This document shows positions 48,414 through 57,837 of a stretch of DNA of 64,000 bases, in pieces. A program made the position numbers and the translations under genes. Source of the stretch: an uncultured Flavobacteriales bacterium (GTDB lineage: Bacteria > Bacteroidota > Bacteroidia > Flavobacteriales > UBA1820); NCBI GenBank assembly GCA_959608625.1, contig CAUHQV010000006.1:1-64000 (forward strand), written 5' to 3'. The notes below the pieces were generated by a model. That model saw nothing but the letters and a program-made list of their open reading frames with translations. It ran no database searches and was not told where the DNA came from. Position 1 is the stretch's first letter; every line of letters begins with the position of its first letter.

Positions 48414-51400
48414 TTAGACGAAAATAAGGCGTTTTTTCAGCAGGGACAGGATCTTGTCCCGCAGCCCCTGTGCCTGGATAGGCTTGGAGGCATATCCGTC
48501 GAACCCGCTGTTCATGATATTCACCTCATCCCCTTCGAAGGCATAGGCCGTCACGGCGATGATAGGCACCTCCTGCGACAGTTTCCGGATCTCGGCCGTT
48601 GCCTGATACCCGTCCAGCACCGGCATTTTGATATCCATCAGGATAAGTTGGGGCGCATGCTCCTTGAACATTTCGACCGCTTCCTGCCCGTTCCAGGCGT
48701 GTATCAGGTCGTAGTCTTTTTTCAGGACGGATTCGAACAGTTTATAGTTACTCGCATTGTCCTCGGCCACCAGTATCCTGATCCGTTCTTCTTTTTCCAC
48801 AGGCTTAGGAATGATGACCTTTTCCGGGGGTTCGGGCGGCGGTATTTCAGTGGGAAGATACGGCAGGGTAAACCAGAACGTAGAACCCTGGCCTTCCTTC
48901 GAATCCACCCCGATCTTTCCGCCCAGGCGGTCGATAATGCTCTCGCAGATGGAAAGTCCCAGTCCGGAGCCCTGCTTGAACGTATTGAGCTTCACAAAGC
49001 GGGCGAATACCGACCGCTGTTTGTCCGGCGGGATGCCGCACCCGGTATCGGATACGTACACATAGACCATCCCATCTTCCCGTAGCCGGTATCCCAGGCG
49101 GATGCTTCCCGATTCGGTGAATTTCAGGGCGTTGTTGACAAAATTGGTGATCACCTGCATGACACGGTTCCGGTCGGTCTGGATACAAACAGGAGACAAA
49201 GGCTCGTCCAGGAGTATTTCTACCTGGTTCGATTGGAGTTTCAGCCGCCCGGCCTGCGCTACTTCGCTCAGCAGGGGATGAAGTTCCACCCCGGTCGATG
49301 AAAATTCGAGTACTCCGGCCTCGATCTTGGACAAATCGAGAATATCCCCGATCAGTTGGAGCAGCAATTGATTGTTGTTCTCGATGATAGAGGCGTATTC
49401 CTGTTTTTCCTGCTCGTCGTCCGTCTGGGCCAGAATGCCGGAGAATCCCACGATCGCATTGAGCGGGGTGCGGATCTCGTGGCTCATATTGGCCAGGAAA
49501 GCACTTTTCAGCCGGTTGGATTCCTCGGCCTTAGTCTTGGCCTCCACCAGGTCGTTTTCCAGTTCTTTGCGCCGGGTAATATCCATCGAAGCCCCCACGA
49601 GCATGACCGGATTCCCCTTTTCGTCGCGCCGGGCCACACTGGCATAGCTCTCTATATAATGGTAACGGGATTCGTCCGTCGTGAAAGTGATACGGAAAGA
49701 CACATTGATTGCAGCCGTTTCGTTGGCCGCCAATCTGCGCAATCCCTCCTGCACTACCGCCAAATCGTCGGGATGGATCCGTCGGAAATATTCCTCCTCG
49801 GTAAATACCAGGTGCCGCTTGGCCGGATCGCCTATATCCAGGGAATACTCCACATCGCACTCCACTTTCCGGGACTGCAGATCCCAGCCCCAGATAGTCA
49901 TCCGGGCAGCCTTGAGCAACAGTTCGTACATCTCGTTCAACTCCTCGATCCGCGCATAGGCCTGCCGGGTCTCGGTTTTGTCGACATAAAATACGTCGAA
50001 AATATTCTCCCGGGAATCCATTACCAGCTTATCGAAATAACGTCTGTTCCCGGAGGCATCCGTCATTTCGAGGGACATGTAGCGCCCGATATGTTCCTGC
50101 ATGATCTGATAGAACGGATATTCCCGGAACAGCTCCGAAAACCGGCGCCCGATAGCCGTTTGCCGGTCGATGCCGAATACCTTTTCAAAAGCCGGATTGA
50201 CATCGAGCAGTTCATAGTCGGAGTACCCGCCATGCCCGTCGCTGATGAGCCGCCCCTGCACATACACGATCGGCATATTGTTCACCAAACGTTTGTACCC
50301 GCCGAGCAGCTCGAGTTCCCTTTTGCGTTGGATCCTCCGCTGGGAATAATACCGCAGGTACAGGGCGATCAGCGTGATCAGCAGAAAGGCAATGCATACC
50401 AGGCTCACCAGAAGGGGCTTGTTCCGCTCCACAAAAGACAACGGTTTTTGGAAGTACCGGGCATTGGACGGCAGGGCGGACGGATCTATATGGTGTCCTA
50501 CCAAATGGCGGTAGTTCAGGTTGGCACCGGGAATTCCGCCGTCCCCCACCGGAATATTCCGGGCGGGCGTACCGGCCAGTATTCTTTGAATGACCTCTGT
50601 AGCCGCACGGCTGAATTCGTCCGCCGAGATGAAATAACCGCCGGCAAAATCCCCGGACTGCGTGTCGGCATCCGACAGGGTAAAGACCGGGGTTTCGGAG
50701 AAACTGTCCACGATCTTCTGTACCTTATCGTCCAGAAAACCTCCCGTACCGGATGCTCCGCTGTCCACAAACCACGAATAATAGATAACCCCTACGTCTT
50801 CATTCCTATAGCTATCCAGGCTGTCCAGCAGATTTTGTGTGCTCAGAGCCGGCGATATAAGGGAATCCAGCTGAAGATCGGGGAAATCCGTGCGTATCAC
50901 ATCTTTGACCTCCCGGCGCGCCTGTCGGCTCACATACCGGCTGTCGGAGATAAAAACAATCTTCCGCATATCCGGCAGAAGGTCTTTCATCAGGGAGAGG
51001 GTCTGTTTGATATAAAAAGGCTGCCGGAGTACCGTCATATCGTATTTCGCGGGCAGCGAATCGGACAATTCCGTATGTCCGGGGCTCCAATTTCCGGCCA
51101 GCAGGTCTTCGAAAGTCCGGGGTATCCGCTTCATCGAATAGCAAAGCAAGACCGGAACGCCCTCCCAGGGCCCGTCGAAAAGAGGGCGGCACAACAACCA
51201 ACCCGGATCGCCGAAAAATACGACCAAACGCGGCGGCTGCGGATATTTCTGCAACAATGCCTCCCGCCGCTCTTCCGCCTGCTGCATATCGGTAATAATG
51301 GGGACATACAGTTCATCCGCTTTTACCGCGATCTTTCCTTCGAGGGAAGATTCGATGGAACGGTATACCCGGTTGGTCCAGCTTTCGCTGAAACTTACCG

Positions 51401-51548
51401 AATTCAAAAACAGGACATAGTCCCCGCCGGTCGCCTTCGGTTCCGCCTTTAGCGAAAATGGCATCAGAAAAAAGAACAACAGACCCACCGTCAGCCTCGC
51501 CAAGGCAGAATATGGCCATTTTTGTTCATCGGACATATAGGTATTCAT
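48414..51548 (-). CDS. hybrid sensor histidine kinase with periplasmic ABC_sub_bind-like domain (downstream copy)
   Basis: The protein has 1044 residues from ATG 51546-51548; ATG 51536 and TTG 51575 are alternatives. Layout: signal/first membrane segment (~15-35), periplasmic sensor domain (~40-370) resembling ABC_sub_bind proteins, second membrane helix (~375-400) and two PAS-like regions (~410-650). The kinase core follows, with phospho-acceptor His in MSHEIRTPLNA (~690), HATPase (DTGCGIPPDKQ, GSGLGLSICE) and a C-terminal receiver with phospho-Asp in LILMDIKMPV (~972). No DNA-binding output is present. It follows its paralogue by ~31 bp, so the two are probably co-transcribed. Confidence 0.92.
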   Translation of the reverse strand: MNTYMSDEQKWPYSALARLTVGLLFFFLMPFSLKAEPKATGGDYVLFLNSVSFSESWTNRVYRSIESSLEGKIAVKADELYVPIITDMQQAEERREALLQKYPQPPRLVVFFGDPGWLLCRPLFDGPWEGVPVLLCYSMKRIPRTFEDLLAGNWSPGHTELSDSLPAKYDMTVLRQPFYIKQTLSLMKDLLPDMRKIVFISDSRYVSRQARREVKDVIRTDFPDLQLDSLISPALSTQNLLDSLDSYRNEDVGVIYYSWFVDSGASGTGGFLDDKVQKIVDSFSETPVFTLSDADTQSGDFAGGYFISADEFSRAATEVIQRILAGTPARNIPVGDGGIPGANLNYRHLVGHHIDPSALPSNARYFQKPLSFVERNKPLLVSLVCIAFLLITLIALYLRYYSQRRIQRKRELELLGGYKRLVNNMPIVYVQGRLISDGHGGYSDYELLDVNPAFEKVFGIDRQTAIGRRFSELFREYPFYQIMQEHIGRYMSLEMTDASGNRRYFDKLVMDSRENIFDVFYVDKTETRQAYARIEELNEMYELLLKAARMTIWGWDLQSRKVECDVEYSLDIGDPAKRHLVFTEEEYFRRIHPDDLAVVQEGLRRLAANETAAINVSFRITFTTDESRYHYIESYASVARRDEKGNPVMLVGASMDITRRKELENDLVEAKTKAEESNRLKSAFLANMSHEIRTPLNAIVGFSGILAQTDDEQEKQEYASIIENNNQLLLQLIGDILDLSKIEAGVLEFSSTGVELHPLLSEVAQAGRLKLQSNQVEILLDEPLSPVCIQTDRNRVMQVITNFVNNALKFTESGSIRLGYRLREDGMVYVYVSDTGCGIPPDKQRSVFARFVKLNTFKQGSGLGLSICESIIDRLGGKIGVDSKEGQGSTFWFTLPYLPTEIPPPEPPEKVIIPKPVEKEERIRILVAEDNASNYKLFESVLKKDYDLIHAWNGQEAVEMFKEHAPQLILMDIKMPVLDGYQATAEIRKLSQEVPIIAVTAYAFEGDEVNIMNSGFDGYASKPIQAQGLRDKILSLLKKRLIFV

Positions 51549-51579
51549 GTTAAATTCAGAGGTAGAGGCCGGCAAGCGA

Positions 51580-54500
51580 TCAGTCGCCGAGCAGTTGGGA
51601 TAGCATATCCTTGATTTCCTTGATATTGATAGGCTTGGTCATCACCCGGTCGCACCCGGCGTTAATCGCTTCGTCCCGGTCGGAACCGAATGCATAAGCC
51701 GTCAGGGCAATGATAGGGATATCTTTGTCCGCTTTACGGATCTCCGCCGTGGCTTCAAGCCCACTCATCACCGGCATCTTTATATCCATCAGGATAAGGT
51801 CCGGCTTTATTTCATGATACAGGCGGACCGCCTCGGCCCCGTTCACCGCCCGGGTAAGACGGTATTTTTTTTTCAGGATAGTGGACAGCAAAAGATAGTT
51901 ACTGTCGTTATCCTCGGCCACAAGGATCGATTTCCCGTGCATTTTCATAGGTTCTTTCACCGGTTGGTTCGGTTGGTTTTCTGAAAAAGGAACATTTGTA
52001 TCCTGTTCGGATAATGGGACGGCCGGTATGGTGAACCAGAATGTAGAGCCTTTGCCCTCCTCGGATTCCACCCCGATCTTTCCACCCAGATGCTTGACGA
52101 TCACATCGCAGATAGACAGGCCCAGGCCCGTACCCTGGACGAAAGCGTCGCATTTGACAAAACGTTCGAACACACGTGCCTGGTTTTCCCGGGAAATACC
52201 TTTCCCGGTATCCGTCACGTAGAAATACAATTCCTTGCCCACATGCTTGTATCCCATCCTGACAGAGCCTTTCGAAGTATATTTGGATGCATTACTCAGG
52301 AAATTCGAAAGTACCTGTGTCAGTCTGTTTTTTTCCGAATGGATGACGCAGGATTCATCCGGAAGTTCACAGACCAGATCGACCTCCGGTTTTATCCGCT
52401 GCCGGTATACTTGTTCCAACTGCCGGAAAACGGTACATATATCCACGTCGGTGTAGACGAACTCCAACTGCCCGGATTCGATCTTGGAAAGGTCGAGAAT
52501 ATCGTTGATCAGTTGCAGCAGCAGTTCGTTATTGGTCTGTACGATATTGTAATATTCCCGTACCTGTTCTTTGTCCTCGGTCTCGGCGATCAGGTTGGAA
52601 AATCCGACGATCGCATTGAGCGGAGTACGGATTTCATGGCTCATATTGGCTAAAAATGCGCTTTTCAGCCGGCTGGATTCCTCGGCCTTATCGCGCAGTA
52701 CGACGAGCTCTTCATTGATCTTTTTCATCTCCGAAATATCCCGGCGCAACCCGCTGACGGTAATCACCCGGCCCTGTTCGTCACGGGCAAACACCACGCC
52801 GTACATTTCCACCCACCGGTAACCGCTGCCTGTCAGATTGGCCCGGGCTTCGAGCGTAAGGGTATCCACATTCCCCTGGGAAAGCTGTTCGAGACCGTGC
52901 AGGAGTAAGGAGGCGTCTTGCGGATGGATCACCGTCATGAACTTTTCCAAGGGTAACCCCTGGTGGAGGAACGACTGGGGATCCGGCGAGGAAAACGTCC
53001 GGGAAGGCACATCGTAATCCCATTGGACAAAACCGCCCGAGCGCCTGACCATATCGAATTTAAACGCGTATTCATGCAGCTTCTGCTCGCCCTCTACCCT
53101 ATGGGTGATGTTTTTTTCCGTACCTATGATCTGTTCGGTGCGGCCGAACGGGTCTTTAATGACCGTGGCGTATATTTCGAACCATTCGTATTGTCCCTGC
53201 TGGTCAAAGCGCAGGATTTCCTTTGTGTTTTCTTTTTCCCCGCGGATAAGGCCTTCCATCATCGCCCTGAATTTGGGAAGGTCGTCCGGGTGTACCCGCT
53301 CGTATGCATCTTCCAGATGGAATCCGTCGCCCGAAATAGTCTGGCTGTGCAGGGATGCAAACCAATTCTTTTCGGGATTGTAATTCCAGGCAGCCAGCGC
53401 CCCGGCATCCATCGCAATGGACAGCTTTTGCTTCGCATTATACAGTTCCCTTTCCTTTTCGCGGTCCTGGGTGAGGTCTACCAGCACGGTGATGATATAG
53501 CACGCCCCGTCGTTGTTTATTAGTTTGCTCTTGGTGGCCATCCCGCTGCGAATCAAATTCCCATTCTCATCATACACATACCGATCGAAAGTAAGCGGCT
53601 CATCGCTTTCCAGCGTCTTCAGATCGTCCGCCCGATATTCTTCTGCCGATAGGGCCCCGGCCTCGAAATCGTTTTTCCCTACCTGCAGGCGATGACCGGA
53701 AGAATTATAGAAATCGTGTGATTTTTCGTTGCACAGCATATAACGAAATTCGTCCGAAACGTTTTTAATATGCAATCCCACCGGAAGGTTATCTACTATG
53801 GATTGTAAAAAGGTTTGCAGCCTCGAAACTTCTTTTTTGGCTGCTATGTGAGCGGTCGCATCGTGGACGAAGCAAATGACCCCGTCTTCGTAAGGGGCCG
53901 AACGGGCATCCAGATAAGTAACGCCCCGTTTGCTTTCGACCTTATAATGAAAAGAACATATCCCGCCCGTAGAGGCCGTCTGGCGGATATTTTGAGCCAT
54001 TTTGCGTCCCTCTTCCGGCGACGAATGAAGGATCCCTTCCAGTTCATCGACATGCCTGCCGATCAGGTTTCCGGTCTCCATATCCTCGCGGGGATTGATG
54101 ATCTCCCGTATCCGGAGGTCCCGGTCGAAAATGACCGCCATATTGGGCATCATTTCTACCAAGCGCTTCATTTTAGCATTGGCCTTCAGGTAGGTTTTCT
54201 CCTGCTTCTTCCGGTGAAAAGCCACCAGAACCAGTATGGTGACAAGGGCAAGGAACAAAAGGGTGACCATCACCGTCTCCCACAGGTATTCCCGGAATAT
54301 GGAAGGCTCCCGATTATAAAGGACAGCCCCGGCTGGCAGCCGGGAAAGGTCTATCTCTGCGTTCTTTAAAGTCACATAGTTGATGTGGTAACGGGGCTGC
54401 ACGGGCATGGGCCCGAAGGCAGGAACGTTCCCGATCCCCCGGGTCAATACCTGGTAGGTGAGTTCGGCCAGGGCCTTCCCCCTTTCGCGGGAGGAGACGT

Positions 54501-55371
54501 AATACCCTCCCAGTTCGCTTATATTGGTTAAACCCCAATCGGACATCATATAGACAAACTTCGAATAATCCCAGTTCAACTCGTTGTTGAGCATGGAATA
54601 AGCGTGCCGGTAATGATCTGCGTCGGTATACCATCCGGCGGATAGCAGTGCATAGGCCCGATCCATCCCGGCTATCGTATCGAGAACGTCCTGAGTCGAA
54701 AATTCCGACCCGCTGAGGTATACCATATCTTCGAACCCGGCCTTGGATGCCATTTCGGCGAGATACTTCCGGAAAAAAGTCAGGTTGTGGGGATCGTCGT
54801 AAAGAAAAACAAGATGGCGCGCTTCGGGCTGGAGCCGGCGGATCAACTCAAAATTTTGTTCAAAATAGTCCTCAAGATAGTACCCCGTCACATGGAAATC
54901 CCCAAAAGTATCTTCGATGGGCCGCAGATCCCCGACATTATGTATCGTATCGGCTAAAGGATTGAAAGAATCGAAGAACTTTCTTTTCACTCCAGCCAAT
55001 ACGACGGGAATATCCTTCCAGTCATCGGGACAGGTGTCGCGGTAGGCTGCCCAAGCTTCCTGTTCCTGGATGATGACCACCGCCGGTTTTTTGGAATACG
55101 ACTTGAAAAGCTGCGCCATCCAGTCCTTCCCGTGCAAAAGTCCTTCGTAGGACTCCGCATCCATGTATTCCACGGTTATCTTGTTGCTTATCCTTGGACC
55201 CAGATCCTCGATAAAATACAGGACAGTGTTCATCGTTCCATCCCGAGACGGGGAATGGGAACTGAGGAACAGCACAGGGGCCCCATTGTCCGCTGCAGTA
55301 CCGCATATTCCCGGAATCCCGAAAAGGAAAAACAGGAAGAGTATCCATATAGGTAGATGTCCCGATCTCAT
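51580..55371 (-). CDS. hybrid sensor histidine kinase with periplasmic ABC_sub_bind-like domain (upstream copy)
   Basis: This 1263-residue protein has a signal/first membrane segment (8-25), periplasmic ABC_sub_bind-like domain (~30-340) and second membrane helix (~363-385). About four PAS/PAC regions follow (~400-890; the third and fourth carry the YAFKFDMV and PQDASLLLHG PAS-3-type features). Kinase core: MSHEIRTPLNA (~910), HATPase (DTGKGISREN ~1055) and receiver with LILMDIKMPV (~1194). The larger size against its neighbour comes from extra PAS regions. It is the first gene of a two-gene run; only a weak TACTTTTA box (55385-55392) lies upstream. Confidence 0.92.
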   Translation of the reverse strand: MRSGHLPIWILFLFFLFGIPGICGTAADNGAPVLFLSSHSPSRDGTMNTVLYFIEDLGPRISNKITVEYMDAESYEGLLHGKDWMAQLFKSYSKKPAVVIIQEQEAWAAYRDTCPDDWKDIPVVLAGVKRKFFDSFNPLADTIHNVGDLRPIEDTFGDFHVTGYYLEDYFEQNFELIRRLQPEARHLVFLYDDPHNLTFFRKYLAEMASKAGFEDMVYLSGSEFSTQDVLDTIAGMDRAYALLSAGWYTDADHYRHAYSMLNNELNWDYSKFVYMMSDWGLTNISELGGYYVSSRERGKALAELTYQVLTRGIGNVPAFGPMPVQPRYHINYVTLKNAEIDLSRLPAGAVLYNREPSIFREYLWETVMVTLLFLALVTILVLVAFHRKKQEKTYLKANAKMKRLVEMMPNMAVIFDRDLRIREIINPREDMETGNLIGRHVDELEGILHSSPEEGRKMAQNIRQTASTGGICSFHYKVESKRGVTYLDARSAPYEDGVICFVHDATAHIAAKKEVSRLQTFLQSIVDNLPVGLHIKNVSDEFRYMLCNEKSHDFYNSSGHRLQVGKNDFEAGALSAEEYRADDLKTLESDEPLTFDRYVYDENGNLIRSGMATKSKLINNDGACYIITVLVDLTQDREKERELYNAKQKLSIAMDAGALAAWNYNPEKNWFASLHSQTISGDGFHLEDAYERVHPDDLPKFRAMMEGLIRGEKENTKEILRFDQQGQYEWFEIYATVIKDPFGRTEQIIGTEKNITHRVEGEQKLHEYAFKFDMVRRSGGFVQWDYDVPSRTFSSPDPQSFLHQGLPLEKFMTVIHPQDASLLLHGLEQLSQGNVDTLTLEARANLTGSGYRWVEMYGVVFARDEQGRVITVSGLRRDISEMKKINEELVVLRDKAEESSRLKSAFLANMSHEIRTPLNAIVGFSNLIAETEDKEQVREYYNIVQTNNELLLQLINDILDLSKIESGQLEFVYTDVDICTVFRQLEQVYRQRIKPEVDLVCELPDESCVIHSEKNRLTQVLSNFLSNASKYTSKGSVRMGYKHVGKELYFYVTDTGKGISRENQARVFERFVKCDAFVQGTGLGLSICDVIVKHLGGKIGVESEEGKGSTFWFTIPAVPLSEQDTNVPFSENQPNQPVKEPMKMHGKSILVAEDNDSNYLLLSTILKKKYRLTRAVNGAEAVRLYHEIKPDLILMDIKMPVMSGLEATAEIRKADKDIPIIALTAYAFGSDRDEAINAGCDRVMTKPINIKEIKDMLSQLLGD

Positions 55372-55591
55372 GGTGGAATTAAAGAGTAAAAGTATCTAAA
55401 TATCCGTAATAACGCATTATAAAAACATGATTTTATTTACAGGGAATGTCCGGTGGTGGTATGGCCCTCTGTCTTTTTTTCCCGGAAATCCAGAGTCGTA
55501 AAAAGTGGAGGCATCTTATCTGCCGAAAACCTTTTTTCAGCCAATAAATTCTTACTTTTGTTCGGAATTTTCACCTAAATCCACAAGTCCT

Positions 55592-56680
55592 ATGGCGCGC
55601 AAAGCCGTCTTTTACCTGGTAGATTCTTTGATAGCTGCGGCGACGGTAGCCGTCGTAATGCTCAGTATAGCCGGGTGGGGGGCTGGACAGGCCGACCCCT
55701 GCCGATGGGGGAGCATCGCCCTGATAGGGTTGGCCCTTCCCGTACTTCTGATAGCCGATCTCGTTTTGGGAGTCTTTTGGGCACTGAAAAAACGCTGGTG
55801 GGGCCTTCTTCCGCTTGCCGCTTTGGTATTGAACGGGAGTTTTATTTTTTCCTGTTTCCGGATACCGGCAGACAGCTCCGAGAAACCGTACGACCTGAAA
55901 ATAGGCACATACAACGTTTATGGGTTCCGCAGCGAACGCGATCTCCGGTTCTCCGTAGAACACGTCGCCCAAGTGATGCAGCGGGAGGGAGCGGACGTAG
56001 TTTGCCTGCAGGAATTCCTCACCGGCCACCGATACGACGCGGACAGCATCCGGAAAGCCTTCGGGTACCTGCCATATTCTTATATTCCTGAAAATCACGG
56101 AAAACCCGGCACAATAGCCCTTTTCAGCCGTTTCCCCATTACGGATTCGTCCTTTATTCCCTTCCCCGATACGGACAACAGTTCTCTTTGGGCGGATATT
56201 TCCGTAAAGGGGCATACGATCCGTATATTCAACAACCACCTCCAGACCACAAGCATCAGCCAAAGCCGGGCGGAAATGGCCACCCTGAAAAAAATAAGCG
56301 CCGGGGAAATGAGCCCGGCCACGGAAAAAGCGATGGAAACCGTGATCGGAAGATTGAAGAGCAATTTCTGCCGCCGCGCGGCCCAGGTGGAAATGGTTCG
56401 CGCCATTATCGATACGACAAAGAGCCCGGTAGTGGTTTGCGGGGACTTCAACGACACCCCGGCTTCCTATGTATACCGCCGGATGAAACAGGGGTTGTCG
56501 GACGGGTTCAAAACCTGCGGCAGCGGATACGGATATACATACAGGGGGTTCTGGCGTTTGCTCAGGATCGATTATATATTGCATAGCCCGGCCTTGGAAG
56601 GGGTGCGGTACTATTCTCCTTCGGAGCCCTGGAGCGATCATAATCCTGTATTCATGGAGATATCCCTGAACAATATTTAG
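55592..56680 (+). CDS. membrane-anchored endonuclease/exonuclease/phosphatase family protein
   Basis: The protein has 362 residues from ATG 55592. Three N-terminal membrane helices (~5-25, 35-57, 62-82) are followed by an EEP domain: KIGTYNVYGF, catalytic Glu in VVCLQEFL, NHLQTTS, CGDFNDTPAS and the C-terminal SDHNPVFMEI. The frame is open from 55505, but the -7 box TACTTTTG (55553-55560) lies inside that stretch and supports 55592. The substrate could be a phosphodiester in a lipid headgroup or nucleic acid; the family does not decide. Its stop overlaps the convergent kinase stop (56677-56680). Confidence 0.88.
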   Translation: MARKAVFYLVDSLIAAATVAVVMLSIAGWGAGQADPCRWGSIALIGLALPVLLIADLVLGVFWALKKRWWGLLPLAALVLNGSFIFSCFRIPADSSEKPYDLKIGTYNVYGFRSERDLRFSVEHVAQVMQREGADVVCLQEFLTGHRYDADSIRKAFGYLPYSYIPENHGKPGTIALFSRFPITDSSFIPFPDTDNSSLWADISVKGHTIRIFNNHLQTTSISQSRAEMATLKKISAGEMSPATEKAMETVIGRLKSNFCRRAAQVEMVRAIIDTTKSPVVVCGDFNDTPASYVYRRMKQGLSDGFKTCGSGYGYTYRGFWRLLRIDYILHSPALEGVRYYSPSEPWSDHNPVFMEISLNNI

Positions 56681-57819
56681 GGCTGTTTTTTCGGGATCGA
56701 AAAACTGAATGTAGATCCCATTCTCTCTTCCGAAACGAACCAGAGTTTTCCCCCGTTCTTCACAGCAAAATCCTGGCATAATAAAAGTCCGAGACCCGAC
56801 CCTTCTTCGTTTTTAGTGCCGAAGGTGGAAAAATGGGTGTCCGAATGGAGCAGTTTTCCCTGGTCTTCCTCTTTGATGCCGCGCCCGTAATCCCGGATAC
56901 TGATCACGGCAAAATCGTCCTCTTCCCGGACGGATACGTCGATATTTCCTCCTTCGTTGCTGAATTTGATGGCGTTGCTCAATAGGTTCCTTATTACGGT
57001 CTTCACCATATCGGTATCCGCATGGACTTCGAGGTTCGCCGGGAAATCGGTACGGATATTGATCTTTTTGAGTGCCGCTACCGACGCGAATACCTCTATG
57101 ACACTCTGGGCCACGTCTACTGCATTGAAATTCTGATAGGCCACGTTCAAACGTCCGAGCTGGCTTTTAGTCCATTTAAGCAGGTTGTCGAGCAAGGCAA
57201 AGACCTCCTCCGTCGTCTGGTTGGCCATGCCGAGCATCTCGAAGGAATCCTCCCCGATACTTTTAGGATCGGTACTCAACAGAAGCATATTGAGCATCAT
57301 CTTGATCGAACCCATAGGCCCCCGAAGGTCGTGCGCGATGACCGAATACAGCTTATCGCGGCCCTTTATAGTGCTGATAAGCTCCTCTGTCTGGCGCAGG
57401 ATGATATTTTTGGCGGCGATCAGGGATATCTGATGGGATATGCGGATAATGAGCTCTTCCTTATTGAACGGCTTGGAAATAAAGTCGCTGCCGCCCGACT
57501 GAAATCCCTTCACGATATCGGCCGTGCTGTTGAGGGCTGTCAGGAAAATGATGGGAATATCCTTGTATCTCGGATCCGATTTCAATTGCTTGGCCACATC
57601 GAATCCGCTGATGTCCGGCATCATCACATCGAGCAGAATCAAATCGATAGGCTCCTGCTCGACCGCTTTCAAGGCTTCGGTACCGTTTCCGGCAGTTACC
57701 GTCCGGTATTTTTCGTTCTTGAGCAGCGCTTTGAGCAAAAGCACGTTCGAAAGGATGTCGTCGACTATCAGTATCTTATAGTCGGACGGCTCGATGTCTA
57801 CGTTCAATATTTTATCCAT
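56677..57819 (-). CDS. soluble receiver-histidine kinase protein (REC-HisKA-HATPase)
   Basis: This 380-residue cytoplasmic protein has no membrane segment. The N-terminal receiver (~14-130) carries the phospho-Asp in LILLDVMMPD (~66). The kinase core has H-box VIAHDLRGPMGS (~160, a HisKA variant with DLRGP) and HATPase (NLLSNAIKFSN, DYGRGIKEED, GSGLGLLLCQ). Proteins of this layout act as intermediates in phosphorelays. It starts 18 bp after the UXS gene and is probably co-transcribed with it. Its target is unknown; the hybrid kinases at 48.4-55.4 kb are candidates for partners by position. Confidence 0.9.
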   Translation of the reverse strand: MDKILNVDIEPSDYKILIVDDILSNVLLLKALLKNEKYRTVTAGNGTEALKAVEQEPIDLILLDVMMPDISGFDVAKQLKSDPRYKDIPIIFLTALNSTADIVKGFQSGGSDFISKPFNKEELIIRISHQISLIAAKNIILRQTEELISTIKGRDKLYSVIAHDLRGPMGSIKMMLNMLLLSTDPKSIGEDSFEMLGMANQTTEEVFALLDNLLKWTKSQLGRLNVAYQNFNAVDVAQSVIEVFASVAALKKINIRTDFPANLEVHADTDMVKTVIRNLLSNAIKFSNEGGNIDVSVREEDDFAVISIRDYGRGIKEEDQGKLLHSDTHFSTFGTKNEEGSGLGLLLCQDFAVKNGGKLWFVSEERMGSTFSFSIPKKQP

Positions 57820-57837
57820 AACTACAGTTGCCCGGCT

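Noticed and set aside
49356..51452. A 698-codon open frame on the + strand
   Set aside because: Antisense to the hybrid kinase, which has complete kinase motifs. No family signature in the antisense product.
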